Shown: positions 8,378 through 17,698, counted from the stretch's first letter. The stretch is DNA of 64,000 nucleotides from Dechloromonas sp. ZY10 (GCF_041378895.1 NZ_CP144212.1:461001-525000), one strand, 5' to 3'. Numbers and translations: made by a program. Notes: generated by a model from the letters alone, not told the origin.

Positions 8378-9742
8378 GTGATTCCGCTACGCATCAACCT
8401 CGAACAGGACGAAATTCCGACCCACTGGTACAACGTCGTAGCCGACATGCCCAACCCACCGGCACCGCCGCTCGGGCCGGATGGTCAGCCAGTGCCGCCG
8501 GAGGCGATGGGGGCGATCTTTCCCGATCCGATTCTGGAACAGGAAATGTCGGCGCAACGCTGGATCGAGATTCCCGAGCCGGTCCGTCAGATTTATGCTC
8601 AGTGGCGCCCGGCACCGCTTTGCCGAGCGCTGCGCCTGGAGCAGGCGCTCGGCACTCCGGCCAAAATCTTCTTCAAGTATGAAGGCGTTTCTCCGGCCGG
8701 TTCGCACAAACCGAACTCCGCCGTGCCGCAGGCGTATTACAACAAGCTCGCCGGAACCAAGCGCCTGACCACCGAAACTGGCGCTGGCCAGTGGGGCTCG
8801 TCGATTTCCTATGCCGGCCAGATGTTCGGTCTGCCGGTGCGGGTGTATATGGTCAAGGTCAGCTACGGCCAGAAGCCCTTCCGTCGCTCGATGATGCAGA
8901 CCTGGGGGGCCGAGGTTTTTGCTTCCCCGACCAATCTGACCAATGCCGGTCGCGCTGCGCTGGCCGCCGATCCGGACTGCCAGGGCTCGCTTGGCCTGGC
9001 GATTTCCGAGGCAGTCGAGGAGGCGGCAGCCGATCCCGGCACCTGTTACACCCTGGGTTCGGTGCTCAACCACGTGCTGCTGCACCAGACGGTGATTGGT
9101 CTGGAAGCCAAGAAGCAGTTCGAGAAAATCGGCCTCTACCCGGACGTGATCTTCGGGCCCTGCGGCGGCGGTTCCAGCTTTGGCGGCATTGCCTTCCCCT
9201 TCCTCGCCGACAAGGCTGCTGGCGACAAGCGTGCTGCGAATCTGCGCTGCGTTGCGGTCGAGCCGACCTCCTGCCCGACGCTGACCAAGGGCGCTTACAC
9301 CTATGACTATGGCGATGCCTCCGGTTATACGCCGATCATGAAGATGTACACCCTGGGCCACGATTTCATGCCGCCCGGCATCCACGCCGGTGGCTTGCGC
9401 TACCACGGCGATTCGCCGCTGGTGTCGCAGCTCTTCCATGAAAAGCTGCTGGAGGCCGTTGCCGTACCGCAGGTTGCGACCTTTGAGGCCGGTGTCCAGT
9501 TTGCCCGCGCCGAAGGCATCATCCCGGCGCCAGAGTCCTGCCACGCGATCCGTGCCGCGATCGACGAAGCCTTGCGTTGCAAGGCGACTGGCGAAGCCAA
9601 GACCATCCTCTTCTGCCTGACCGGCCATGGCCATTTCGATATGGCGTCCTACGACAAGTTCTTCTCCGGCCAGCTGGAGGATTACGAGTATCCGCAGGAA
9701 GCGATTGCCGAGTCGCTGAAGCATTTGCCGAAAGTCGGCTGA
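8378..9742 (+). CDS. TrpB-like pyridoxal-phosphate enzyme (TrpB2 type)
   Basis: 454 aa from GTG 8378, which has AGGGAGACGG upstream at 8362-8371; a TTG 39 bp earlier lacks a site. It matches the second class of tryptophan synthase beta chains, longer than classical TrpB (~400 aa). It has the N-terminal IPTHWYNVVADMPNPPAPPL segment typical of TrpB2, the PLP lysine in GSHKPNSA, the TETGAGQWGSS motif and the phosphate-cradle GPCGGGSSFGG. TrpB2 converts indole plus serine to tryptophan. No trpA lies nearby, so it is probably a stand-alone indole-salvage or beta-substitution enzyme. A terminator isolates it from the upstream gene. Confidence 0.9.
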   Translation: MIPLRINLEQDEIPTHWYNVVADMPNPPAPPLGPDGQPVPPEAMGAIFPDPILEQEMSAQRWIEIPEPVRQIYAQWRPAPLCRALRLEQALGTPAKIFFKYEGVSPAGSHKPNSAVPQAYYNKLAGTKRLTTETGAGQWGSSISYAGQMFGLPVRVYMVKVSYGQKPFRRSMMQTWGAEVFASPTNLTNAGRAALAADPDCQGSLGLAISEAVEEAAADPGTCYTLGSVLNHVLLHQTVIGLEAKKQFEKIGLYPDVIFGPCGGGSSFGGIAFPFLADKAAGDKRAANLRCVAVEPTSCPTLTKGAYTYDYGDASGYTPIMKMYTLGHDFMPPGIHAGGLRYHGDSPLVSQLFHEKLLEAVAVPQVATFEAGVQFARAEGIIPAPESCHAIRAAIDEALRCKATGEAKTILFCLTGHGHFDMASYDKFFSGQLEDYEYPQEAIAESLKHLPKVG

Positions 9743-9757
9743 TTTTTGCCTGAAAGA

Positions 9758-9771
9758 CGCGGTCGACCGTG
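9758..9771. repeat. CACGGTCGACCGTG-type palindrome overlapping a start codon
   Basis: CGCGGTCGACCGTG, one mismatch from the consensus palindrome. Its last three bases are the GTG start of the following SPOR gene, so the motif sits on the ribosome entry region of that mRNA. It lies 16 bp after the stop of the TrpB-like gene. Confidence 0.75.
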
Positions 9772-10449
9772 AGAGCTCTGGTTTTCCTGCTGGTATTTGC
9801 CAATCTGCTGTTCTACGCTTTCTCGGCGGGCTATTTCGGTTCGCCCGGGAGCGACGATGCCCGGCGCCTGGCGCAGCAGGTACATCCGGAGCGTTTGCGC
9901 ATCGTCTCGCGTGGCGAGGCGCCGGCGGCCGCTGAAGAGAGCAAGCCGTTGGCCGCCGACCCTGCCCTGTCCGGGGGAGATAAGCCGGCAGTGCTCGGCT
10001 GTCTGCTCTGGGAAGGTCTCGGTGAGGCCGAAGCCGGCAAGCTGGGAGAGTGGTTGGCCAGCAAATTTCCCGAGTTCCGGGTCGAGCGGCTGGGGGCTGG
10101 CGAAGCTGCGGCTCGTCAGTGGTGGGTCTATATTCCTCCGTTGTCGAACAAGGCTGAAAGCGAACGCAAGGCCGGGCAGTTGCGCACTCTCGGGATCAAT
10201 GACTATTTCATTGTTAATGACGGTGCGCAGCGTTTTGCCATCTCGCTGGGAATTTTTTCGGCCGAAAGCCGGGCTGAAGAGCGGCTGGCCGAATTGAAAG
10301 CCAAGGGGGTGCGTTCAGCCCGTGTCGGCGAGCGGCCGGGGCGCGAGACGAGCCTGGGTCTGCGGCTCCGCGGGCCACAGGCCCAGCAGCCAGCCCTGCT
10401 AGCCGCGCTGGGTGAAGGCGGTCGCAGCATGCCGCAAAACTGCCCGTGA
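9769..10449 (+). CDS. SPOR-domain protein
   Basis: 226 aa. Residues ~2-20 form a hydrophobic N-terminal segment (ALVFLLVFANLLFYAFSAGYF) that should act as a single membrane anchor. A low-complexity Ala/Glu-rich linker follows. Residues ~118-185 resemble a SPOR domain (WWVYIPPLSNKAESERKAGQL, DYFIVNDGAQRFAISLGIFSA), which in other proteins binds denuded septal peptidoglycan. The GTG start is embedded in the palindromic motif and has only a weak ribosome site, so output may be low or regulated. The gene overlaps coaE by 4 bp. Confidence 0.82.
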   Translation: MRALVFLLVFANLLFYAFSAGYFGSPGSDDARRLAQQVHPERLRIVSRGEAPAAAEESKPLAADPALSGGDKPAVLGCLLWEGLGEAEAGKLGEWLASKFPEFRVERLGAGEAAARQWWVYIPPLSNKAESERKAGQLRTLGINDYFIVNDGAQRFAISLGIFSAESRAEERLAELKAKGVRSARVGERPGRETSLGLRLRGPQAQQPALLAALGEGGRSMPQNCP

Positions 10450-11069
10450 GCGCTTATGTAGTCGGCCTGACCGGCGGGGTTGGCAGTGGCAAGAGCACGG
10501 TTGCCAACTGGCTGGTCGAGCAAGGCGCCGGACTGGTCGATACCGACGCGATCGCGCATGAACTGACGGCCCCCGGAGGCGGGGCCATGGCGGCACTGAT
10601 TGCCAGCTTCGGCGCTGATATTGCAACGCCTGATGGAGCTCTTGACCGTGCGGCGATGCGGCGCCGGGTATTTGCTGACCCGGCTGCACGGCGCCAACTG
10701 GAGGCAGTCCTGCATCCAATGATCCGCCAAGTGGCCGAGCAGCGCTGTCATTCCGATCCGGCGCCTTACGTTTTGCTGGCAGTGCCGCTGCTGGTCGAGA
10801 GCGGGGCTTACCGGCGGCGCTGTGACCGGATACTTGTTGTCGATTGTCCGGTCGAGTTGCAGTTGGCCCGGGTCATGCTGCGCAATGGTCTGAGTTCTGC
10901 TGAGGCGCAGGCGATTATTTCTGCCCAGGCAACGCGTGAACAGCGGCTGGCGATTGCCGACGACATTGTGCTCAATGCCTCACGGACAGAGGATTTACAT
11001 GCGCCGCTCTGTCGTTTGCATACGGCTTATCTCGCACAAGCTGCGGAAAAAGCTAAAGCAAACCATTGA
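10446..11069 (+). CDS. coaE: dephospho-CoA kinase
   Basis: 207 aa. It catalyses the last step of coenzyme A synthesis, ATP-dependent phosphorylation of the 3' hydroxyl of dephospho-CoA. The Walker A loop is GLTGGVGSGKST (residues ~8-19), followed by the substrate region VDTDAIAHELTAPGG and the lid region PYVLLAVPLLVESGAYRRRCDRILVVDC. Length is normal. It starts at GTG 10446 inside the SPOR stop codon (GTGA), so the two genes are translationally coupled. In related bacteria coaE precedes zapD and yacG, as here. Confidence 0.96.
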   Translation: MSAYVVGLTGGVGSGKSTVANWLVEQGAGLVDTDAIAHELTAPGGGAMAALIASFGADIATPDGALDRAAMRRRVFADPAARRQLEAVLHPMIRQVAEQRCHSDPAPYVLLAVPLLVESGAYRRRCDRILVVDCPVELQLARVMLRNGLSSAEAQAIISAQATREQRLAIADDIVLNASRTEDLHAPLCRLHTAYLAQAAEKAKANH

Positions 11070-11129
11070 GATTTGCTTGCAAATGCCTCAAAATAAAAAT
11101 AATTTTCGGCTGTCCCGGACACTCCTCGC

Positions 11130-11888
11130 GTGATTACCTACGAATACCCGTTCAACGAGCGCATCCGCACCTTGCTGCGTCTCGAAGATCTCTTTGAGAA
11201 GACGGCGTATTTTGCAAAAAGCGCAGGTCAACTCGAACATCATGTGGCCCTGGTCACGCTGTTTGAAATTCTTGAAGTGGCCGGCCGGGCTGATCTGAAA
11301 ATGGATCTGATCCAGGAACTTGAGCGGCAACGCCAGACCCTCCTCGCTTATCGCAACAATCCCGATATTTCCGAAGAGGCGCTCTCCGGTGCACTTTACG
11401 AAATCGAGCAGTCATCGGCAGCTCTACTGGCGATGACCGGCAAGATCGGTCAGTATCTGCGCGATAACGACTGGCTGATGGGGATCAAGAGCCGGGCTGC
11501 GATTCCCGGTGGTGTTTGCGAATTCGACCTGCCTTCCTACCACTGGTGGCAGCATCGTTCGCCCGACTCCCGGCGCGAGTCGCTTGAGGGGTGGACCCGA
11601 CCGGTGTTGCCCCTGCGCGATGCGGCGGCGATCGTGCTCCGGCTTCTGCGTTCGAGCGGCCGGCCCAAGGGCTATGTCGCAACTGGCGGGCAATTTCAGC
11701 TGAATCTCGGCGGCACGGCCGCCCAAATGGTGCGGATTAAACTCGAGGCAGGCGAGGCGGCAATTCCCGAAGTCAGCGCCAACAAATATTTCCTCAATAT
11801 CCGCTTTACCAAGCCGCCGGCCGGCGAGATCAAGGCCAGAAGCTGCGAACGCGATGTGGCGTTCGATCTGACTTTCTGTAATCTCTGA
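11130..11888 (+). CDS. zapD: cell division protein ZapD
   Basis: 252 aa, the full family length (formerly YacF/DUF1342). ZapD binds and bundles FtsZ filaments at the division ring. Visible family features are the opening YEYPFNERIRTLLRLEDLFEK, HHVALVTLFEILEVAGRADLK, and the C-terminal FDLPSYHWWQ and YFLNIRFTKP blocks. It starts with GTG 61 bp after coaE and is followed by a strong terminator, so in this genome it ends its transcription unit instead of continuing into yacG. Confidence 0.95.
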   Translation: MITYEYPFNERIRTLLRLEDLFEKTAYFAKSAGQLEHHVALVTLFEILEVAGRADLKMDLIQELERQRQTLLAYRNNPDISEEALSGALYEIEQSSAALLAMTGKIGQYLRDNDWLMGIKSRAAIPGGVCEFDLPSYHWWQHRSPDSRRESLEGWTRPVLPLRDAAAIVLRLLRSSGRPKGYVATGGQFQLNLGGTAAQMVRIKLEAGEAAIPEVSANKYFLNIRFTKPPAGEIKARSCERDVAFDLTFCNL

Positions 11889-11893
11889 GCAAG

Positions 11894-11922
11894 ATCTCCG
11901 GCACCTCGCCGGAGATGTTTTT
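11894..11922 (+). terminator. intrinsic terminator after zapD
   Basis: A 9 bp stem ATCTCCGGC / GCCGGAGAT with a 5 nt loop, followed by G and a T5 run, just beyond the zapD stop. It separates zapD from the signalling genes inserted before yacG. Confidence 0.9.
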
Positions 11923-12019
11923 ACTTCGCTGGCAAGGTCCCGATTCCCGTTAAAATGCCGCCTTTATCGGTTGTGCATGCCCGCTCTTGCTGCGTGCATG
12001 TTCGGGGGTGGGGAGAGCA

Positions 12020-15000
12020 ATGTTCTCGACGCAATGGAAGCTGGCCAAGGAGCTGGCCGACGCTGCGCAGGTCTTGCGCGGCGAAGGCTGGCAGCGGGCT
12101 GCCGGCGAGTATCTGCATCAGATTCTGGGGCAGGCCGGTCAATTGCTGCAGAAACAGCGCTGGTATGAGGCCGCAGGCCGCGCGGAGGCATTGCTGCGCC
12201 TGTTTGACGACTTCCTGCGCGAGGCTCCGGCGGCGGTTCGCCTGCGTAGCGCCCTGCTGGCACTCGATGGTCTGGTCGCACTGATTCGTGAGGGACGCCT
12301 GGATCAGGGCAGCGATGCGACCCTGCTGCCGGCAATTCCCAGTGACTGGTCCTTTTATTGCTGCGGTGCCCCGGATTCGGCACTGCCCGACCTGGAGCAG
12401 CGCACCACCCTTGAGTCCCTCGGTTTTCGGGTACTAGATACCGAGGCCCTGCCAGCCGCGACCCGGGGAGGGATAGTTCTTGCGCCGGCCGCCTGGCTGC
12501 TGGCGCAGATTTCCGCAGGTGCCGCTCCATTGCCGCTGACAGTGGCCCTGGCCGACCCGGCCGTGCCCGGGCAGGCTGCTGCGTTGACCGAGCTTGGTAT
12601 TGTCTGGCAACTGCCGCTGCCTTTTTCGGTAGCAGCCTTGCTCCGTCTGCTTTGTGGCCAAGCCTGGCAGCCGGCGCAAGCCTACCGGATTGCCTGTTAC
12701 CCGTCGGTGCCGCCTATGCCAAGTGCTGCCGGGCTGGCACTGCAGCGGTTGCCGGAGGACCTGGCCGAGTGGCCGGCGTGGGTTTCCGCGCAGGCGTCGG
12801 AGGCAGTACTGCTGAGCGGTACCGCCGCTGAACTTGTCGAGTGGGTTGCCGCCTTGCGGGGAGGCGATCCCCTCCCGCCGGTGTTTTGCCTGGAGCGTGA
12901 GGCAGTTTCTGGCCTTGTCTTGCAGGCTCGTCTGTTGCCGGCGATCTGTCTGGCCGCTCCCAGGGATGCTGAGACGTTGTCCGGGTTATTGCTGCAGGCG
13001 GCTCGCCAGCGGCGCGAGCAGTTGGTGCAGGAGGCACGGCAAAGGCTGGCACTGGCACAACTGGAAACCCTGAAACAGGCGCTCGACACGCATGCGATTG
13101 TTTCGGCAAGCGCTCCGGATGGCAGCATCACCTATGTAAACCGGAAGTTTTGCGAAGTCAGTGGCTACTCCCTGCGCGAACTGATCGGACGCAATCACCG
13201 GGTGGTCAAATCCGGGCATCACCCGGCGGCGTTTTTTGACGGGATGTGGGCAACCATTGCCTCTGGCCAGACCTGGCAAGGCGAGGTACAGAACCGGCGC
13301 AAGGACGGCTCACCTTATTGGGTGCAGACCACCATTGCTCCGGTGCTGGATGCTGCTGGCGTGCCACAGCAGTACATCTCGATCCGTACCGATGTCAGCG
13401 AACAGAAGCGCCTGCAGGCCAGCATCGAGGCGCGTGGCCGCTTGTTTGACGTACTCCGTCGGGCGATGCAGTCCTTTGTGTCCAGTCACGACATTGTTCA
13501 GGCCTCCAGCCAGATTCTCGACAATGTGCTGAGCCTCACCGGCAGCGCCTTCGGTTTCATCGGTGAAGTCCTGCAGGATGATAGCGGCACCCCTTACTTG
13601 CGGACGCATGCAATCAGCGATATTGCCTGGGACGAGGCCAGTAGTGCGTTCTATGCCGCTCATCGCGAAGGGGGGATGGAGTTCCGGCGGCATGACAGTT
13701 TGTTCGGAGCTGTCTTGACCACTGGGGAGGCAGTGATTGCCAACGATCCGGCCGGCGATCACCGGCGTTGCGGTTTGCCGCCGGGACATCCGCCGCTGCA
13801 TGCTTTTCTCGGCTTGCCTATTCGTTATGGCGATCAGTTGGTCGGCATGCTCGGGCTGGCCAACCGCCCCGGGGGCTACGACCAGGAACTGATCGGGTAC
13901 CTGGCGCCGTTGCTGGCGACCTATGGTCATCTGATCGAGGCCTACCGGCTGCGGCATTTGCAGCAACGGGTGATCGACGATCTGGCTCGGACCCGCGATG
14001 CGGCCGAGGAGGCCAGTCGTGCCAGGTCAGCCTTGCTGGTCGAGCATGCACAGGAACTGCGGCAGATTCTCAAGGCGATATTCGGGCATGCGCAGTTGCT
14101 GCGCTTCAACGACGGAATTGATGCCGAAGGGCGCGACCAGGTGGCCGAAATCCTGCGTGCGGGCGAGCAATTCACCGCCTTGCTCGATGAATTGACCCGT
14201 CGTGCCGACAGCGGCATGCGTTCGCAGTCGGTGGAAGAAATGCCGCGGCGTAACGGCAAGCCCAGGATTCTGGTGGCCGAAGACAATCCCGCCAATCAGG
14301 CGGTGCTGCGGATGCAACTCGATGTGCTTGGTTGTGAAGCCGAGATTGTCGCCGATGGGGTGGCGGCGCTGAAGCGCTGGAAGACCGCTCCTTTCGATCT
14401 TCTGCTGATCGATCGCAACATGCCGCAAATGGACGGAATGGCGCTGACCCGGGCAATTCGCGCGGCGGAGCAGGAGCGTGGCGGGCATGCTCCGATTGTC
14501 GGGATTACCGCCGTGAACAGCCCGGAAGACTTGGCTGCCTGCTGCGAAGCCGGGATGGATGGTGTGTTGCCCAAACCCATCGAACTCGACGACCTGCGGC
14601 AATGCGTGCAGCAATACTTGTCCCCGGCAGCGTTTGCCGAGAGCGTGCCGCCGGTGACTGCGCCGCCACGGGTCGCCGCCGATGCGCCCTTCGATCGGGC
14701 TCTGCTGGCTCAGATCGTTGGGGCTGCCAGCCCGCAGCAGATTCGGGAGTTGCTCGATATTTTCACCGCAGCAGCCCAGCAGGACCTGGAGTTGGCACGG
14801 CGGCAGCTGCAGCAGCATGATTTCCGTGCTTTGGCGCAAGTGCTGCACCGGCTCAAGTCGGCGGCCCGGATGGTGGCAGCAAACCGCTGTGGCGAACTTG
14901 CCGAGACAGCTGAGAAGGCTGCGCTGGCAGGGGCCGGCGAGACGCTAGGCAGCCTGCTCGATGAACTCGATTATGCGTTGGCGGCGGTCGAAGCCCAGGT

Positions 15001-16240
15001 CGCCATGGCCGTTCCGGCCTCTCCTTCCTTGCCTCTGGCAGCGGTGGCCCCTGCCAGCCTGCCGGCCGGTGCGCTGATTGTCGATGACGACCCGCTGGCT
15101 CGCCGGCAGTTCGGTGTGATATTCGACCTGCTGGGGGTGTCCCGCGTTTTTGCAGCCGAAGGCGGCCTGGCGGCCTTGGCCGAGGTTGAGCGGGAGAGCA
15201 ACCGAATCGAACTGCTGGTGATGGATCTGCGCATGCCAGGGATGGATGGTATCGAGTTCCTGCGCCGATTGGCCGACGCTGGCTATCGCGGCGACATCGT
15301 GATAGCCAGCGGGGTTGAGGAACGCTTGCTGCAGATCGCTGCCGAAGTGGCGCGCAGCAAGGGCCTGCATTTGCTGGGGGCGGTGCGCAAACCCCTGACT
15401 CGCCAACATCTGCTCGATCTGCTGGCCACCCGTCGGGAGCGTGGCGCGCATGCACCGGCGCAAGCCGGGATTGCATTTTCGCTGGGAGTCGAGGAGTTGC
15501 GACAAGGGATGCGCAACGACGAATTCAGTGTCCATTTTCAGCCCAAGGTCGATGCCGCCACCCTAGTTGCCGTCGGTGTCGAAGCCCTGGCGCGCTGGCA
15601 GCACAATGGCCGTTTCGTGCCGCCGGATCTGTTCATCCGGCTCGCCGAGGAGCACGGGCTCATTTCCGAACTGTCGAAAACCCTGGCCGACAAGGCTCTC
15701 GCCGGGATCGGGCAACTGGCGGCAGCGGGCTTTCGGCTCAAGGTAGCGATCAATCTGTCGGCTAACTGGCTCAATGACATCAGCTTGCCGGAGTTCATGC
15801 TCGGCAGCATTCAGGCGCATGGGGTGGCAGCGGATACGGTGATTCTTGAAATTACCGAAACCGGGGTGATGGCCGATGTGGCAACTGCGCTGGATGTCAC
15901 CAGCCGCCTGCGTTTGCGAGGTTTTCAATTGTCGATTGACGATTTTGGTACCGGCTATTCATCGCTTGAACAGTTGCAACGCTTCCCCTTTGGCGAGCTT
16001 AAACTGGATCGCTCTTTCGTTCGGGGGGCATTGAAAAACCAGGCGTCGCGGGCAATCCTGTCGTCGTCGGTCGAGATGGCCAAGAAAATGCACATGCTCA
16101 CGGTTGCCGAAGGCGTTGAAACTGCGGAGGAGCTTGATCTGGTGCGCGGGCTGGGTTGCGATCTGGTGCAGGGGTGGCATGTCGCCAAGGCAATGCCGGT
16201 CGAACAGTTGCTGGTCTGGTTGCGGGCCCGGCAGGGTTAA
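12020..16240 (+). CDS. PAS-GAF-REC-HPt-REC-EAL protein with a degenerate histidine kinase core
   Basis: 1406 aa from ATG 12020 (GGGAG upstream). Order: ~340 unassigned N-terminal residues; PAS (~350-470); GAF (~475-645); a helical segment ~655-720 aligning with a DHp domain; REC1 (~750-867, Asp798 in the usual place); HPt (~890-970, His943); REC2 (~1017-1137, Asp1069); EAL phosphodiesterase (~1160-1404). In the DHp-like part the canonical SHELRTPLNAI is AQELRQILKAI: the phospho-acceptor His is Gln678, and the ATP-binding domain is absent. The EAL domain keeps EAL (Glu1188), ITET, DDFGTGYSS, KLDRSF and AEGVET, so it is probably active on c-di-GMP. The protein cannot autophosphorylate; the adjacent kinase is the likely donor. 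Confidence 0.9.
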   Translation: MFSTQWKLAKELADAAQVLRGEGWQRAAGEYLHQILGQAGQLLQKQRWYEAAGRAEALLRLFDDFLREAPAAVRLRSALLALDGLVALIREGRLDQGSDATLLPAIPSDWSFYCCGAPDSALPDLEQRTTLESLGFRVLDTEALPAATRGGIVLAPAAWLLAQISAGAAPLPLTVALADPAVPGQAAALTELGIVWQLPLPFSVAALLRLLCGQAWQPAQAYRIACYPSVPPMPSAAGLALQRLPEDLAEWPAWVSAQASEAVLLSGTAAELVEWVAALRGGDPLPPVFCLEREAVSGLVLQARLLPAICLAAPRDAETLSGLLLQAARQRREQLVQEARQRLALAQLETLKQALDTHAIVSASAPDGSITYVNRKFCEVSGYSLRELIGRNHRVVKSGHHPAAFFDGMWATIASGQTWQGEVQNRRKDGSPYWVQTTIAPVLDAAGVPQQYISIRTDVSEQKRLQASIEARGRLFDVLRRAMQSFVSSHDIVQASSQILDNVLSLTGSAFGFIGEVLQDDSGTPYLRTHAISDIAWDEASSAFYAAHREGGMEFRRHDSLFGAVLTTGEAVIANDPAGDHRRCGLPPGHPPLHAFLGLPIRYGDQLVGMLGLANRPGGYDQELIGYLAPLLATYGHLIEAYRLRHLQQRVIDDLARTRDAAEEASRARSALLVEHAQELRQILKAIFGHAQLLRFNDGIDAEGRDQVAEILRAGEQFTALLDELTRRADSGMRSQSVEEMPRRNGKPRILVAEDNPANQAVLRMQLDVLGCEAEIVADGVAALKRWKTAPFDLLLIDRNMPQMDGMALTRAIRAAEQERGGHAPIVGITAVNSPEDLAACCEAGMDGVLPKPIELDDLRQCVQQYLSPAAFAESVPPVTAPPRVAADAPFDRALLAQIVGAASPQQIRELLDIFTAAAQQDLELARRQLQQHDFRALAQVLHRLKSAARMVAANRCGELAETAEKAALAGAGETLGSLLDELDYALAAVEAQVAMAVPASPSLPLAAVAPASLPAGALIVDDDPLARRQFGVIFDLLGVSRVFAAEGGLAALAEVERESNRIELLVMDLRMPGMDGIEFLRRLADAGYRGDIVIASGVEERLLQIAAEVARSKGLHLLGAVRKPLTRQHLLDLLATRRERGAHAPAQAGIAFSLGVEELRQGMRNDEFSVHFQPKVDAATLVAVGVEALARWQHNGRFVPPDLFIRLAEEHGLISELSKTLADKALAGIGQLAAAGFRLKVAINLSANWLNDISLPEFMLGSIQAHGVAADTVILEITETGVMADVATALDVTSRLRLRGFQLSIDDFGTGYSSLEQLQRFPFGELKLDRSFVRGALKNQASRAILSSSVEMAKKMHMLTVAEGVETAEELDLVRGLGCDLVQGWHVAKAMPVEQLLVWLRARQG

Positions 16241-16251
16241 GGAGAGGGGCC

Positions 16252-17415
16252 ATGCCTGCGCGTTATCGCTACCGGCCGTCGACTCCCGATTTGGCTGCCA
16301 GCCGCGAGCGCTTGCTCGCAGTACTTGATGCCCTCCCGGACGCGGTGATCATCAGCGATGCCGAAGGTTGCATCCTGCGCGTCAATCAGCCGGCGCTGGC
16401 CTTGTTCGGCTATGCTGCCGGGGAATTGCTGGGCCAGTCGTTTGCTTGTCTGGTGCCTGAGTCCTGGCGGTCCGAGTGTCTGGCTGGACGCGATGCCTGG
16501 CTGGCCGCCGCAGAGCAGGGCGTGAGAAGCAACGTCCCTGCCCGGCGCCGCGATGGTAGCGAGTTCATTGCCGATCTCAGTTTGGCGGTCACTGCTGTGC
16601 GCAACCAGCGGTTGCTCGTGGCGACGCTGCGCGATGCCAGTCAGCGCCTGCGCAACGAGGCCGAGTTGGTCGCGGCACGCGAGGCAGCTGAGCAGGCCAG
16701 CCTGGCCAAGACTGCGTTTCTGGCCAGCATGAGCCATGAGTTGCGCACCCCCTTGAATGCGGTGATCGGCTTTGCCGAATTGCTTGCGCTGGGCCAGCCC
16801 GAGCCGGTACCACTGGTGCATCGGGATGCGGTGCGCTATATCCTGAGCAGTGGCCGTCACCTGCTGGCAGTGGTCAATGATGTTCTCGACCTCGCCCGGA
16901 TCGAATCGGGGAAGCTGGCGCTCTCTCCGGTATGCGTTCAGGTGCGGGGGATTGCCGACGAGGTGCTGGCAATGTTGCAGGGCGAGGCCCAGCGACGCGG
17001 CATCGCCTTGCGGCATTCGGCCTATCCCGAACTATGCGCACAGGCCGATCCGGCACGCTTGCGCCAGTTGCTGCTCAATCTGGTGTCGAATGCGATCAAG
17101 TACAACCGCGATGGTGGCTATGTCAGCCTGTCCTGCCGGGTACGTGGTCCCTGGTTGCGGCTCTCGGTCACTGATACCGGAATGGGAATTCCGCAGTCTC
17201 GCCGTGCCGAATTGTTCCAGCCGTTCAAGCGTCTCGGGCGGGAACAGTCGTCAATCGAAGGCACCGGGGTCGGGCTGGTGTTGTGCCGGCAACTGATCGA
17301 GGCGATGGGGGGGCGGCTGAATTTCGAAAGCGAGGAGGGCGTCGGCAGTCGTTTCTGGATCGATCTGCCGCTGGATAAATGCGCCGAGGACTGTGTGCAG
17401 CGCACCGCTGGCTGA
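16252..17415 (+). CDS. PAS-domain sensor histidine kinase
   Basis: 387 aa from ATG 16252, preceded by GGAGAGG at 16241-16247 directly after the upstream stop. It has no membrane segment. A PAS domain (~18-140, LLAVLDALPDAVIISDAEGCI) feeds a DHp with intact FLASMSHELRTPLNAVIGFAEL (His162) and a HATPase domain (N box LVSNAIKYN, G1 VTDTGMGIP, G2 GTGVGLVL). It sits 11 bp after the EAL protein, which lacks exactly this module. The two genes therefore look like a hybrid kinase split in two: this protein would phosphorylate the REC/HPt/REC domains and so control the EAL activity. The partnership is inferred from adjacency. Confidence 0.92.
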   Translation: MPARYRYRPSTPDLAASRERLLAVLDALPDAVIISDAEGCILRVNQPALALFGYAAGELLGQSFACLVPESWRSECLAGRDAWLAAAEQGVRSNVPARRRDGSEFIADLSLAVTAVRNQRLLVATLRDASQRLRNEAELVAAREAAEQASLAKTAFLASMSHELRTPLNAVIGFAELLALGQPEPVPLVHRDAVRYILSSGRHLLAVVNDVLDLARIESGKLALSPVCVQVRGIADEVLAMLQGEAQRRGIALRHSAYPELCAQADPARLRQLLLNLVSNAIKYNRDGGYVSLSCRVRGPWLRLSVTDTGMGIPQSRRAELFQPFKRLGREQSSIEGTGVGLVLCRQLIEAMGGRLNFESEEGVGSRFWIDLPLDKCAEDCVQRTAG

Positions 17416-17475
17416 GCTTGGCGGAGGCTGCCGGATCGGCGATACTCCGCGTTTTTCTCTCCCCGCTTGTCCGCC

Positions 17476-17697
17476 ATGTCTGCCACCCCCATCAAGCCCC
17501 GTCTGGTCCGTTGTCCGCAGTGCGGCGGGGAGTCCGTCTGGGCGCCGGAAAACCGGTTTCGCCCATTTTGCTCCGAGCGTTGCAAACAGATCGATCTTGG
17601 TTGCTGGGCAAGCGACGGTTACCGGATTGCCGGTGCGGCGGGCGATCCCGCCGATCTTCCGGTCGGGTCGGCAGGTACCGAGACTCCGTCGCGCTGA
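17476..17697 (+). CDS. yacG: DNA gyrase inhibitor YacG
   Basis: 73 aa from ATG 17476. A small zinc protein that binds GyrB and inhibits gyrase. It has the [10 protein letters not shown] pair and the [20 protein letters not shown] segment, giving the four zinc cysteines and the conserved DLG-W-EY-like stretch. It normally follows zapD; here two signalling genes and a terminator stand between them, so it must be expressed from another promoter or with the kinase gene (60 bp upstream). Confidence 0.93.
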   Translation: MSATPIKPRLVRCPQCGGESVWAPENRFRPFCSERCKQIDLGCWASDGYRIAGAAGDPADLPVGSAGTETPSR

Positions 17698-17698
17698 G

